Below the pieces are notes generated by a model. The model was not told the DNA's origin, did no database searches, and was given only the letters and a program-made list of their open reading frames with translations. The position numbers and the translations under genes are program-made. Below are positions 18,620 to 27,116 of a stretch of 47,465 bases of DNA, one piece after another. The stretch spans positions 1 to 47,465 of the forward strand of contig CALXFD010000013.1 in assembly GCA_944387495.1 (NCBI GenBank), given 5' to 3'. Origin of the DNA: an uncultured Clostridia bacterium (GTDB taxonomy: Bacteria; Bacillota; Clostridia; TANB77; CAG-508). How positions within the stretch are numbered: the first letter of the stretch is position 1; the number at the start of each line of letters is the position of its first letter.

Positions 18620-19255
18620 TTATATTTTTTTATCTTGCTGTATATATTTTAATATCTTTTCAATACCTTTATTAACAGAAATATCTGAAGATGTATCAAT
18701 AATAATTGAATTATCATATTCTTTAGCTTTATTTTCTAATTCATCATATACTATTCTTAAAAACTTAGGATTTTTTCTATAATAATCATGTACTGGTGAA
18801 TCTTTGCTTTTTTCCATTCTTTCTTTAATGATTTCAAATGGTGGAACACAAAAAACTTCTATTGAAGGTTTTACTAAGAGATCTTTTTGCATTAAAGCAT
18901 TAGGAATATCATATATATTATAATCACTATTAGAATATTTACCATATGCATTAATATATGTAGTAATAGCATCATAATATCTATCTTGTAACACAATTGT
19001 ATTTGAATCTTCTAATAAAGGCTTAATGACCTCTTGAGTATTTATTATTAAATCAGTAAGAAAATATGATACAGTAATAGGGTTATCTTTTACTCCTAGT
19101 ATCTTTTTGAATTTTTTACCAATTTCAGTATATGTCATAGCTCCGTGATTATAGACAGGTTTAAGCTTCAATTCATTAATTTTTTCACTTAATTTTTGAC
19201 ATGTTGTTGTCTTCCCACTGCAACAAATTCCTTCAAACACAATAAAATTATTCAT
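18620..19255 (-). CDS. dTMP-kinase-like protein
   Basis: 211 residues. Walker A GICCSGKTTTCQKL, an LQDRYYDAITTYI motif corresponding to the DR[YH] substrate site of thymidylate kinases, and a lid region (EIIKERMEKSKDSPVHDYYRK). The double cysteine in the P-loop is unusual. It is probably a nucleoside-monophosphate kinase for a cargo-specific substrate, since the chromosome normally has its own tmk. Eight bases separate it from the upstream CYTH gene. Confidence 0.65.
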   Translation of the reverse strand: MNNFIVFEGICCSGKTTTCQKLSEKINELKLKPVYNHGAMTYTEIGKKFKKILGVKDNPITVSYFLTDLIINTQEVIKPLLEDSNTIVLQDRYYDAITTYINAYGKYSNSDYNIYDIPNALMQKDLLVKPSIEVFCVPPFEIIKERMEKSKDSPVHDYYRKNPKFLRIVYDELENKAKEYDNSIIIDTSSDISVNKGIEKILKYIQQDKKI

Positions 19256-19263
19256 AAAAGAGC

Positions 19264-19923
19264 CTACCTTTCATTTAACAATATATATCCACGATAATAT
19301 TTACTATCTTTTGTTAATTTAATAGGAAGATCACTATTAATAATTAGTTGATTAACTTCAAGTAAATGCGCATCATAATCATAATCTACATCCGTAGTAT
19401 TAGGATTTTTCCAATCCTCTATTTCAAGCATTTCTTCATAAATAGATTCTGATTCATCTTTTTCAAAATATTTTACTTTATCATATGAAATATATAAACG
19501 ATCACTGTTCTTTTCAATAATAGATACTTCTCTTATCATATTTGCATATAAGATAGGTTTTAGTTCTTTTTCGATTTTTACATCTAGTTCTTTAACAAAA
19601 TCATTTACATCTTTATATTGTCCTCTTAATTTTGTACCAAGTTCTAGTTTTGAAACATATGGTTTATCTGGATCACACATATTTTTCTTATATAAAAATC
19701 CATTAAATTGTTCTGTAACCATATTACTGCCTCTCATGACATCTCCTCTATTTAGTATTGTTAACTCACTATCGTCATAATATGTTTCATGTTTTTCCTT
19801 TGTAAAACTTTCTACTAGTTTGTATCCATGTTGATAAAGAAAATTGAGAACTTGTTTTGAAGAGCATTTATCATTTTTCTTTATTAAATATTTCAATTCT
19901 CTTTCATAATTTTCAAATTCCAT
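19264..19923 (-). CDS. CYTH-domain (triphosphate tunnel) protein
   Basis: 219 residues. The N-terminal ERELKYLI gives the ExExK signature of the CYTH/class IV adenylate cyclase-thiamine triphosphatase superfamily, which binds triphosphates with metal in a beta-barrel. Basic and acidic strands continue through KLELGTKLRG, VEKELKPIL-type and EEMLEIEDW. Members make cAMP or hydrolyse organic triphosphates. Given the neighbouring kinases, a nucleoside-triphosphate-like substrate is a reasonable inference. Start at ATG 19923 with GGGAGGAG; the longer frame overlaps the methyltransferase gene. Confidence 0.65.
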   Translation of the reverse strand: MEFENYERELKYLIKKNDKCSSKQVLNFLYQHGYKLVESFTKEKHETYYDDSELTILNRGDVMRGSNMVTEQFNGFLYKKNMCDPDKPYVSKLELGTKLRGQYKDVNDFVKELDVKIEKELKPILYANMIREVSIIEKNSDRLYISYDKVKYFEKDESESIYEEMLEIEDWKNPNTTDVDYDYDAHLLEVNQLIINSDLPIKLTKDSKYYRGYILLNER

Positions 19924-19942
19924 AAAACTCCTCCCAATCATT

Positions 19943-20737
19943 TTATTTAGTACTAATAAATACACCTGTTTCTCTTGGAATATTTATAGCACCATCTTTA
20001 ATTCTTATATCTTCAAAATACTGATAAAGATTAGCAAGATTTTCTTCAGAAAATCCCGAAATTGTACTAGTTGATTTCAACCAATCCATCAAATCTTCTG
20101 TTTTAGTGATTGCTAATATATTTTCATAATCAAATCTCTCTACAGAAGTAAAATATTTCCTTAAAATCTCACTTCCATTTTGAAGATTAAATGGAAGTTT
20201 CTCAGTAAACGCTTCTGATTTTGGATCAAATTGTTTTATTGCTTCATGTAAAAATGGACGCATTCCACCATTACCATCTGTTGCTGAATAAAAACAACAG
20301 CCTTTTTTTAAAACTCTTTGAACTTCTAATAATGCCTTATTTAAGTCAGGCACATGAAAAAGCATATGGTTTGCAATAATCATATCAAAAGAATTATCAC
20401 TATAAGGAATTGATTGAATATCAATTTTACAGAAAGAGACATTTTTATATGTAGAATATTTTTCTTTCACTAAACTTAACATGCCATCTGAAAAATCTGA
20501 TAAAATCAATTTGCATCCTTTAGGAAGTTTCTCTATCCTACCTTCCCAGTGACTTCCATTCCCACAACCAAGTTCTAATATAGACATATTTTCCTTAAAA
20601 TCATATTTGTCAAACAACCAGTCAGCGAACTTATATTTATTAGTTGTATATTTTTTATAAAAGTCAATTCTTAATGCTAAATTTTTATCATTAGAAAATT
20701 GTTGTTTCACATTTTGTGTTTCATTCATAATTGACAT
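19943..20737 (-). CDS. SAM-dependent class I methyltransferase
   Basis: 264 residues. Motif I is SILELGCGNGSHW (about residue 55), followed by LILSDFSDGML and the post-motif MIIANHMLFHVPDLNKALLEVQRVL of the UbiE/Methyltransf_11 group. The substrate is unknown. First gene of the four-gene minus-strand operon (methyltransferase, CYTH, two kinases). Start by GGAGGTG, behind a consensus promoter at 20813-20841. Confidence 0.8.
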   Translation of the reverse strand: MSIMNETQNVKQQFSNDKNLALRIDFYKKYTTNKYKFADWLFDKYDFKENMSILELGCGNGSHWEGRIEKLPKGCKLILSDFSDGMLSLVKEKYSTYKNVSFCKIDIQSIPYSDNSFDMIIANHMLFHVPDLNKALLEVQRVLKKGCCFYSATDGNGGMRPFLHEAIKQFDPKSEAFTEKLPFNLQNGSEILRKYFTSVERFDYENILAITKTEDLMDWLKSTSTISGFSEENLANLYQYFEDIRIKDGAINIPRETGVFISTK

Positions 20738-20812
20738 AAGTTACACCTCCAATTTAATTTTATTCATTAAATAATCTCAATAAATAATTATATATATCTC
20801 TCTTTTGAGCAT

Positions 20813-20841
20813 ATTATACCGTTTTTGCTAAATTTTGTCAA
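20813..20841 (-). promoter_or_regulatory. Consensus promoter of the methyltransferase operon
   Basis: TTGACA (minus strand, 20836-20841), 17 bases, TATAAT (20813-20818). The spacer contains TTTAGCAAAAACGG, which includes the same TTAGCAAAAA motif repeated upstream of the integrase. Confidence 0.8.
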
Positions 20842-20896
20842 TTTATTTTTCTTCTATACTTTGCCAGAACATTTTATTGAAAAATCTAACATCAAC

Positions 20897-22687
20897 TTAC
20901 CTTATAAAAGGATTTTCTTTACCATCATAATTTAAATCATACTTTTTACATAAATTAGTTCCTTGCCTATTTATTTTTTCATAGAACTCACTATTTTGTG
21001 CTATTTGCAAAGTTATCTTCTCACTTAATTGTTTATCTGATATTCCATTTTCAACTTCTTCTAATACCATTTGCATAAAATCTAAATCTTTTAATTTCAA
21101 TTGATAATATAAATCATAAAATTCTTTTTCGCCTATTGAATCTATTGCTTTAGGTGAAGAAATAGGATCAATTATCATATCATATAATTTCATATGTGAT
21201 TTATGCCATCTCTTTAATGCATTATACACTAGTTTAACTTTTGGATCTGTTATATCATATTTATTATTATCGTATACATCGTTTTCTACAATTTTATGTT
21301 CCTTTTTCAATTTTTCAGTATATAAAGTTCCATCTGCTGCAAACATTTCTGAAAAAATTCCTTTTGTTATAATCCAATCATATTCCCTTAAAAATTCATA
21401 GTTTTCTTTTAACTCTTGAAATGTAGTATTATCATCAAATAAGATAAATCCTGCTTGAACATAAATTCCATGTTTTTTTAATATATCTAATGCTTTCTTA
21501 TTATCTTCTAAACTAGCACTTTTATTCATTCTTCTTAATGCTGTATTTGAGCCATTTTCTATACCACATGCAAATGAATGGAAACCTGCTTCTTTCAAAT
21601 ACTCCATTTTTTTATCTTCCACTTGGTCTGCTTTTAAAGAGCCTCTAAGTGATAAATCTATTTTTCTTTCTTTTATCTTATCTCTAAATTCTTTTGCCCA
21701 ATGTTCATCTCTCTCTGTTTCTAAAAAACTATCATCAATAACTTTTATATATTTTACACCCATATTTTGCAATTGCTCTAATTCATTAACTATATTATCT
21801 ACACTTCTTCCTCTCCATTTTTTACCTATAGATAGTTTATTAAAAGCATTTACAGAACAAAACAAGCAATTTCCCATACATCCTCTTGCTGTTAATATAT
21901 TTATGGTAGATTTTCTATCTTTTGCCATCTTCATTGTATCTCTAGCTGGAAAAGGAATTTCATCAAGGTCTTTTATTAATTCTCTTTTTGGAGTTCTACT
22001 AATCTCCCCATCTTTTTCATATACTATTCCTTTGATTTCTTCAATTTGTCTATTAGTATTTCCAGTAAAATAATCACACACTTCTACGATTGATTCTTCT
22101 CCTTCACCAATCATAGCAATATCAAATATATTATCTTTAACAAATTTTTGTGGATTAAAAGATGGTCCAAATCCACCACACATTAATTTTATATTTGGAT
22201 TTATTTCTCTTATTTTTTTAGCCAATTCGATAGATTTATCATTGTTTGACATATAACATGATATACCAACAATAGCAGTATCTTTTGAATTAATTATTTT
22301 TCTCAATACTTCTTCATCGGTTAATCCTCCAAGCCATCCATCTATAATTTCAACATTATATCCATTTTTTCTCAATACAGCTGCTAAATATGATAATCCT
22401 AAATTTTCTTCTGATGTTCTATGTGTATCTGGTGATAATGTTGTAAGTATAATTTTCTTATCTCTCTTTTCTTGAGCATTTTGTAAATATTCCATATATT
22501 TATCAATTTCAGTATCATTGCTATTGCCTTCAACATATATGATATTTTTTCTCTTATCCAATATAATATTTTTTTCATTCTCCACTGTAAATAAAAAATC
22601 ATTATCTTCAAAATTTAGTCTACACATTGCTTTTATTTTCTCATCTGTAAGAGTTAAATTTTCTTTAATTACTGTTTTTGTTTCCAT
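20897..22687 (-). CDS. Cobalamin-binding-domain radical SAM protein
   Basis: 596 residues. After about 75 unusual N-terminal residues there is a B12-binding domain (LGLSYLAAVLRKNGYNVEIIDGW, then VGISCYM, KLMCGGFGPSF and MIGEGEESIVEV), then a radical SAM domain with the CxxxCxxC cluster motif in GCMGNCLFCSV (about residue 270). No DxHxxG motif is visible in the B12 domain, as in many class B enzymes. Class B enzymes include methyltransferases at unreactive carbons and ring-rearranging enzymes. The N-terminal region is not a domain I recognise. It is co-directional with the SPASM enzyme 13 bases upstream, forming a two-gene operon. Confidence 0.82.
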   Translation of the reverse strand: METKTVIKENLTLTDEKIKAMCRLNFEDNDFLFTVENEKNIILDKRKNIIYVEGNSNDTEIDKYMEYLQNAQEKRDKKIILTTLSPDTHRTSEENLGLSYLAAVLRKNGYNVEIIDGWLGGLTDEEVLRKIINSKDTAIVGISCYMSNNDKSIELAKKIREINPNIKLMCGGFGPSFNPQKFVKDNIFDIAMIGEGEESIVEVCDYFTGNTNRQIEEIKGIVYEKDGEISRTPKRELIKDLDEIPFPARDTMKMAKDRKSTINILTARGCMGNCLFCSVNAFNKLSIGKKWRGRSVDNIVNELEQLQNMGVKYIKVIDDSFLETERDEHWAKEFRDKIKERKIDLSLRGSLKADQVEDKKMEYLKEAGFHSFACGIENGSNTALRRMNKSASLEDNKKALDILKKHGIYVQAGFILFDDNTTFQELKENYEFLREYDWIITKGIFSEMFAADGTLYTEKLKKEHKIVENDVYDNNKYDITDPKVKLVYNALKRWHKSHMKLYDMIIDPISSPKAIDSIGEKEFYDLYYQLKLKDLDFMQMVLEEVENGISDKQLSEKITLQIAQNSEFYEKINRQGTNLCKKYDLNYDGKENPFIR

Positions 22688-22700
22688 TTATATTTCTCCC

Positions 22701-23813
22701 TTACTTTTTTGGTTTACCTATCCAAGTACATAGATAATTTTCATGTACTAATTGTTTTTTTCCCTTTTTATACTGAATATTTCTATCTATTTCTATATCT
22801 TTAAAACAAAATGGATCTCTTGCATACAAATCTTTTTCACCAGTTTCGCACTTTTTATATGTATATGCCATTGCAAAGCAACCACCTCTACATATCTCTG
22901 CTTTTTCGCAATCCCTACAACCTTCTATTTTATTATAATTTTCTTTTCTAACTTTAAAAGCATTAAATTGTTCAGAATTAATTATGTCAAAAATATCATC
23001 AGTCAATAAATCACCAACTCTATAATCATGCATATATACACAAGGAGATACAGGTATTTTTCCTTCAGGTGTTATCGAATTAATTCTCATAGAATATATT
23101 CCACATGCACAACCATTAACTTTACTATTCTCAGTTAATCCAGACAAAGTAGGTTCGCTTAATTCAACGGTATCACATTTTTCAAACAAATATTTATAAT
23201 TTTCTAATACTTGTTCTTTAGTAGGTACAAGTTTGAAATGTTGTTTTTGTATCGGTTTTAATAAATTAAATCTAATATTAGAATCATATTTTTTAGCCAA
23301 TTCTATTAAAGCATCTATTCGGTCTTTTGTGAAATTCCAGTTCATTGCACACATTATAATTCCTGATTCTATATGATTTTCTTTGCATATCTCCAATGCT
23401 TGAATAGCATATTTATATACATCTCCACCTCTATTTTCATTATGCTCTTTTTCAAAAGGTGAATCAAAACTAATATCTACGTCATTTAGTAGTTCTAAAC
23501 ATTCTGGATATGTATTTTTTAAAGCAATCAAGCTTATTCCTGCTGTAGTTATTCCAACTTTAATATTTCTTTTATTCAGTTCTTTTAAAATATATGGTAA
23601 CATACTTTTATGAACATCAAGTCCATTAGTAAATATCGGTTCATTTCCTCCTAAGTTTACTGTTTCCACATTTAATTTTTGAATCTGTTTAATAACTTTA
23701 TCTACTATTTCTTTTGTTAAGTTTTGCCCTTTTTTTCTAACAGTAAAAGAATAGCAATGTTTACATTTACATGGACAATCATTGCCCAGAGTCCATCCTA
23801 TATTTTTTATCAC
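22701..23813 (-). CDS. Radical SAM/SPASM protein
   Basis: 370 residues. The cluster motif CPCKCKHCYS (CxxxCxxC) is near residue 15, with the GGNEP SAM-binding segment at about 55. The C-terminal SPASM region carries cysteines in GCACG, SPC and EGCRDCEKAEICRGGCF, holding extra Fe-S clusters. Such enzymes modify peptides or small molecules. No precursor peptide gene was found nearby, which weakens a RiPP reading. I prefer the GTG start at 23813 with GGAGGG upstream: the -10 box ends at 23840, so the ATG at 23834 would lie at or before the transcript start. Confidence 0.8.
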   Translation of the reverse strand: MIKNIGWTLGNDCPCKCKHCYSFTVRKKGQNLTKEIVDKVIKQIQKLNVETVNLGGNEPIFTNGLDVHKSMLPYILKELNKRNIKVGITTAGISLIALKNTYPECLELLNDVDISFDSPFEKEHNENRGGDVYKYAIQALEICKENHIESGIIMCAMNWNFTKDRIDALIELAKKYDSNIRFNLLKPIQKQHFKLVPTKEQVLENYKYLFEKCDTVELSEPTLSGLTENSKVNGCACGIYSMRINSITPEGKIPVSPCVYMHDYRVGDLLTDDIFDIINSEQFNAFKVRKENYNKIEGCRDCEKAEICRGGCFAMAYTYKKCETGEKDLYARDPFCFKDIEIDRNIQYKKGKKQLVHENYLCTWIGKPKK

Positions 23814-23839
23814 ATCAATCCCTCCATCTTTCATGGTAA

Positions 23840-23868
23840 ATTATACCATTTTATGTAAATTATGTCAA
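23840..23868 (-). promoter_or_regulatory. Consensus promoter of the radical SAM operon
   Basis: TTGACA (23863-23868), a 17-base spacer ending AAAATGG, TATAAT (23840-23845). The same TTGACATAA...AAAATGG layout occurs in element 2 at 41962-41990. Confidence 0.8.
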
Positions 23869-23925
23869 ATATAAATTCTTTAATGACTATGAAAAAGAAA
23901 AATATAATAAAATAATGAGAATAAC

Positions 23926-23971
23926 AAAAATGAATGATATTATAATATATAAAATAACATCATTCATTTTT
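23926..23971. terminator. Terminator downstream of the histidine phosphatase
   Basis: An 18-base stem with one mismatch (23926-23943 / 23954-23971), arms ending AAAAA/TTTTT. It is about 48 bases after the stop at 24019 and could also act in the other direction. Confidence 0.65.
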
Positions 23972-24018
23972 GAATTTTCTCAAATGCTATAAGTATAATC
24001 TTTAATAGTTTTTTTCTA

Positions 24019-24645
24019 TTAATCTACTCGTTCTAAATTTACTAATTCATTGTTTCTAAAAATCATTTTCAATAAGCAAGGTGAAGTTATAGACAATTCT
24101 TTTTCTTTGTATTCAAGATTTAATCTTTCATTTACCTTACAATAACTTAATAAATAAAATTTGATTGAGCCCCCATGACTTATAACTGCAATTCTTTTTC
24201 CCTTGTATTTTTCAAGTATTTCATCAATAAATTCATTCATCCTTTTATTTGTATCATTTGCACTTTCACCATCACGAGTTTTAAATTCTGGAAAAGCTAA
24301 TTGTTCACGAGATGGATCTCTAGTTTCTTTATCATTCATAAATTTTGCTAAATCTTCTATATTACCAAGTTTTCTCTCACATAATCTTTTGTCTAAATTA
24401 TATTGCAGATTATTTTTATTGGCAATATATTTTGCAGTAGCTTTTGCTCTTGTGTAATTACTTGACCAAATAACATCAATATTTTGCAACTCAACATTTT
24501 CGCTTAATTCCTTAGCTTGTTCTTCACCCTGTACAGATAATATTTCTTTTTCATTAATCATTTGAGAATCTTCATTTGTATTTCTAATTCCATTCTCATC
24601 AACAGTTTCAGCATGTCTAATTAAATAAATTATAGTATCTTCCAT
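24019..24645 (-). CDS. Histidine phosphatase (phosphoglycerate-mutase-like)
   Basis: 208 residues. The phosphohistidine motif is YLIRHAET, with the second arginine in IWSSNYTRAKATA and the second histidine in IAVISHGGSIKFYL. These are the catalytic residues of the branch-1 family, which includes cofactor-dependent mutases and small-molecule phosphatases such as CobC and PhoE. Here it probably dephosphorylates a metabolite of the cargo pathway. It has its own promoter. Confidence 0.82.
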   Translation of the reverse strand: MEDTIIYLIRHAETVDENGIRNTNEDSQMINEKEILSVQGEEQAKELSENVELQNIDVIWSSNYTRAKATAKYIANKNNLQYNLDKRLCERKLGNIEDLAKFMNDKETRDPSREQLAFPEFKTRDGESANDTNKRMNEFIDEILEKYKGKRIAVISHGGSIKFYLLSYCKVNERLNLEYKEKELSITSPCLLKMIFRNNELVNLERVD

Positions 24646-24680
24646 CTCTAATCACTCCACTTCTTATTTTTATATTTTAC

Positions 24681-24709
24681 ATTATATCAATAAGAAATAG
24701 TTTTTACAA
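24681..24709 (-). promoter_or_regulatory. Promoter of the histidine phosphatase gene
   Basis: TTGTAA (24704-24709), 17 bases, TATAAT (24681-24686), 36 bases upstream of the start. Confidence 0.65.
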
Positions 24710-24768
24710 CAGTTATATCTATTTTTAAAATATTGATACAAAATGTACCTTTTATGTATTATAAAAAT

Positions 24769-25341
24769 TCATATTAATTGTATTAGTAAATCAAAAATCA
24801 TCCTTTTTCCATCTTCATCCATTCTTTCATAAGAGTCCGAAATTTTTTTATTAATTGTTTTACTTGCTTCATCTTCATTAGCAAATTTCAATAAATACTC
24901 AAAAAAATATTTTTTATGAAGAATATAAGAAATTATATCTGAATTTATTATTAATTTACTCATCTCATCAAAAGCATCATTCGCATTTTTTCTGTGATTC
25001 ATTATAGCATGTTTTATTAGTTGTATTTTTGTCTCTTTATAGTTATTTTCTCTTAAAAAATCTTCTGCATACTCTGCTCCTATAATCTCATGATTATCTA
25101 TTTCTCCTTTAAGCATAAATTTTCCGACATCATGAAATAATCCTGTTAATATAGCGTCTAGTTTATTGATTCTCTTTATATCTGACATTTCAAAGCAAAT
25201 CTTTGCACAAGGTATAAAATGTTCTTCATAAAAAGGAATTGAACTATTTTCCTTTGCTAATTTACTTATTATTCTAGTTGACTTAACTAAAATTGGATTT
25301 GTCTCTATTAATTTTTCAAATTCTATATTTCTACTATACAT
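24769..25341 (-). CDS. HD-domain phosphohydrolase
   Basis: 190 residues. Metal ligands are in LTGLFHDVGKFM (the HD pair), NHEIIGAEYA and IKHAIMNH, matching the HD superfamily order H...HD...H...H. The likely reaction is metal-dependent hydrolysis of a phosphomonoester or cyclic phosphodiester, for example YfbR-like 5'-nucleotidase activity. The substrate is not evident. The start has an AAGGAG site. Its own promoter is at 25386-25414. Confidence 0.75.
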   Translation of the reverse strand: MYSRNIEFEKLIETNPILVKSTRIISKLAKENSSIPFYEEHFIPCAKICFEMSDIKRINKLDAILTGLFHDVGKFMLKGEIDNHEIIGAEYAEDFLRENNYKETKIQLIKHAIMNHRKNANDAFDEMSKLIINSDIISYILHKKYFFEYLLKFANEDEASKTINKKISDSYERMDEDGKRMIFDLLIQLI

Positions 25342-25385
25342 CTTTATCTCCTTCTGATTATGCTTATTTATAATTTTATTTTTAA

Positions 25386-25414
25386 ATTATAATATATATT
25401 TCTTATAATTACAA
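25386..25414 (-). promoter_or_regulatory. Promoter of the HD gene
   Basis: TTGTAA (25409-25414), 17 bases, TATAAT (25386-25391). Confidence 0.6.
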
Positions 25415-25448
25415 TTATAAATTACCTTTTTAATTATTTCATTATCCT

Positions 25449-25922
25449 TTATTCATTCCTAAACTCCTCTCTATAAACATCTCCTATAATATAAAAATCA
25501 TATAAATCCATTTTAGTCATTCCTTCTGGGTCTCTACTCACATAATAATTTGCTTTTTTTCTTGCATTTTTTAACATTTTATTAAATCTCTCATAATGTT
25601 CATCACCCAATAAATTTTTCATAACTTCACTATTTAAGTATGTACCAATAGCCATTGTTCTTAAAAATTTCACACTTATTTTTCTTTGTGACTTTAAAAA
25701 CTTATCCATTTTTTCTTCAATTGGTTTTAAAATTTCTTTAATTAATTCTTCCATTTTATCTTGATATAAATCTAAATTTAATTCCTTATCTATACCACTT
25801 CTAATAATATCTGCTTCATATCTTCCTTGACTTTTTGCAATATTTTTTATCATATCTTTTTTATATTTTGGTACTCTAATTACCATAGTTACTAATTTTT
25901 CTTCTTCTTTTTCCTTCAACAT
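25449..25922 (-). CDS. Ribbon-helix-helix DNA-binding protein, possible relaxosome accessory
   Basis: 157 residues. The N-terminus TMVIRVPKYKKDMIKNIAKSQGRYEADIIRSGI has the beta-strand plus two helices of a ribbon-helix-helix (MetJ/Arc) fold. A long coiled-coil-like region and a tail (YYVSRDPEGMTKMDLYDFY) follow. It is adjacent to the hairpin cluster at 25954-26040, the arrangement seen for plasmid partition or MobC-like accessory proteins that bind an origin. No relaxase is encoded in the element. Function uncertain. Confidence 0.5.
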   Translation of the reverse strand: MLKEKEEEKLVTMVIRVPKYKKDMIKNIAKSQGRYEADIIRSGIDKELNLDLYQDKMEELIKEILKPIEEKMDKFLKSQRKISVKFLRTMAIGTYLNSEVMKNLLGDEHYERFNKMLKNARKKANYYVSRDPEGMTKMDLYDFYIIGDVYREEFRNE

Positions 25923-25953
25923 TCTTCCTCCTTTTCTTCTTGCTTTTTCTTTT

Positions 25954-26040
25954 CAAAATTGTTTTTAACAATTTTGCAGGATCAGGGAGATATCTCATCT
26001 CCCGCTTACTGCCTAAAAGCGTGGCTTTTAGCGGGGTGCT
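25954..26040. other. Origin-like hairpin cluster (oriT or replication origin candidate)
   Basis: Three consecutive inverted repeats: CAAAATTGTT/AACAATTTTG (25954-25976), GGGAGA/TCTCCC (25985-26003) and CTAAAAGC/GCTTTTAG (26013-26031), the last nested in CCCGC...GCGGGG. This is the most GC-rich intergenic stretch of the element, gene-free from 25923 to 26131, between a ribbon-helix-helix gene and the initiator genes. These are features of transfer or rolling-circle origins. No known nick consensus was recognised with certainty. Confidence 0.5.
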
Positions 26041-26131
26041 TTATACATTTTCGTGATATCCTTTGTATATCTCTCTTAATCCTAAAAAAAGCAAGTATAA
26101 ATTCAAAAAAATCTATACTTGTTCCTTAATT

Positions 26132-26437
26132 TTATTTTAATTCTTCTTGCAATTTGATTCCATCTTTCAATCCTGATAGATAATATTTTTTATAAAAATA
26201 ATAACTTTCATAATCTACTGTTTCAATATAATCTTCTAATACTTTTATAATATCATTTTTTAATTCATTAAGATTGTATGGAATTTTTTCTATTTTTTCG
26301 TTTAGAAAATTATGTTTTTTGCTTCTATTGGCTTTATCTTGATTCATAAATCTTTTATCTTCTTCATTTATAAAAGCCAATTCTTCTTCTCTTGCCTCAA
26401 ATATAGTTTCTAACATATTAATATTTTTATTTACCAT
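26132..26437 (-). CDS. Uncharacterised small mobile-element protein
   Basis: 101 residues, very charged, probably all helical, with the C-terminal segment YESYYFYKKYYLSGLKDGIKLQEEL. The ending loosely resembles DUF6809-like small proteins of Firmicutes mobile elements, but I am not sure. The start at ATG 26437 is fixed by GGAGGTGAG. It is downstream of the RepA-like gene in the same direction and probably co-transcribed. Confidence 0.5.
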   Translation of the reverse strand: MVNKNINMLETIFEAREEELAFINEEDKRFMNQDKANRSKKHNFLNEKIEKIPYNLNELKNDIIKVLEDYIETVDYESYYFYKKYYLSGLKDGIKLQEELK

Positions 26438-26506
26438 TTTTATCTCACCTCCCATGCTTGAGTGATGTTAACTCTGTTTAGATAATTATTCAAGTCTTTT
26501 TTAGAA

Positions 26507-27007
26507 TTATTTAAAATTATTTGCATATAAACTCATCCAATCAAAATTGCTATAATCTCTATTACTTTTATAATTATATTTTTTATTTATATTATTTGAT
26601 GGTAAAAATTCCACAACCTTATTTGCACTTTTTTCATTACCTATATGTAATTTTTCCATATCTTTAGAATATATATCTACAACATATATTTTATATGCTT
26701 TACCTTTTCCTTGATTTTCTTGTTTTATTAATTTTGCCTCTTCTAATTCTTTAAATATTTTTATTACTGTTTTACTACTTGCTTTTAAGTTTTCTCCCAT
26801 TTCTTTTCTTGTCATAAAAAGATATATATTTCCATATTCATCAACTTTGTTGTTTATCCTTGATAAATTTAATCTATCTAGTATAAAGATATATGCTAAC
26901 TGAGATAAAGGGCATAAAATCGATTTATATGGCTCTGTGTATAAAATTTTTCTTGGCACTTGACAGAACTTAAAATTAAGTTTTTGCTTTATATTTATAT
27001 ACTTCAA
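26507..27007 (-). CDS. RepA_N-like replication initiator
   Basis: 166 residues. FKFCQVPRKILYTEPYKSIL and LSQLAYIFILDRLNLSRINNKVDEYGNIYLFMTRKEMGENL follow the winged-helix pattern of RepA_N initiators of Firmicutes plasmids and integrative elements. The HTH core is KASSKTVIKIFKELEEAKLI. The C-terminal half of full RepA_N proteins (about 250-300 residues) is shortened. It ends with a short aromatic motif, WMSLYAN, similar to GLYAN at the end of the element 2 protein at 44352-44837. It lies 110 bases from the right attachment site. Confidence 0.65.
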   Translation of the reverse strand: MKYINIKQKLNFKFCQVPRKILYTEPYKSILCPLSQLAYIFILDRLNLSRINNKVDEYGNIYLFMTRKEMGENLKASSKTVIKIFKELEEAKLIKQENQGKGKAYKIYVVDIYSKDMEKLHIGNEKSANKVVEFLPSNNINKKYNYKSNRDYSNFDWMSLYANNFK

Positions 27008-27116
27008 TATTCACCTCATTTCTTTTTGAATTATGCACTCACAATTTCAATAAAAAAGACTACTAACCTAGATTAGTAATCCATTCCAAAATCCTAAAAT
27101 AGCTTGTTTTTAATTT

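Noticed and set aside
22701..23813. Viperin-like (pVip) antiviral enzyme beside nucleotide kinases
   Set aside because: The kinase context is suggestive, but the protein has a clear C-terminal SPASM cysteine set and the CPCKCKHC motif rather than the viperin type, so I call it SPASM only.
22701..23900. RiPP cluster with a precursor peptide for the SPASM enzyme
   Set aside because: No small Cys/Gly-rich or repeat-bearing ORF with a ribosome site was found next to the radical SAM genes.
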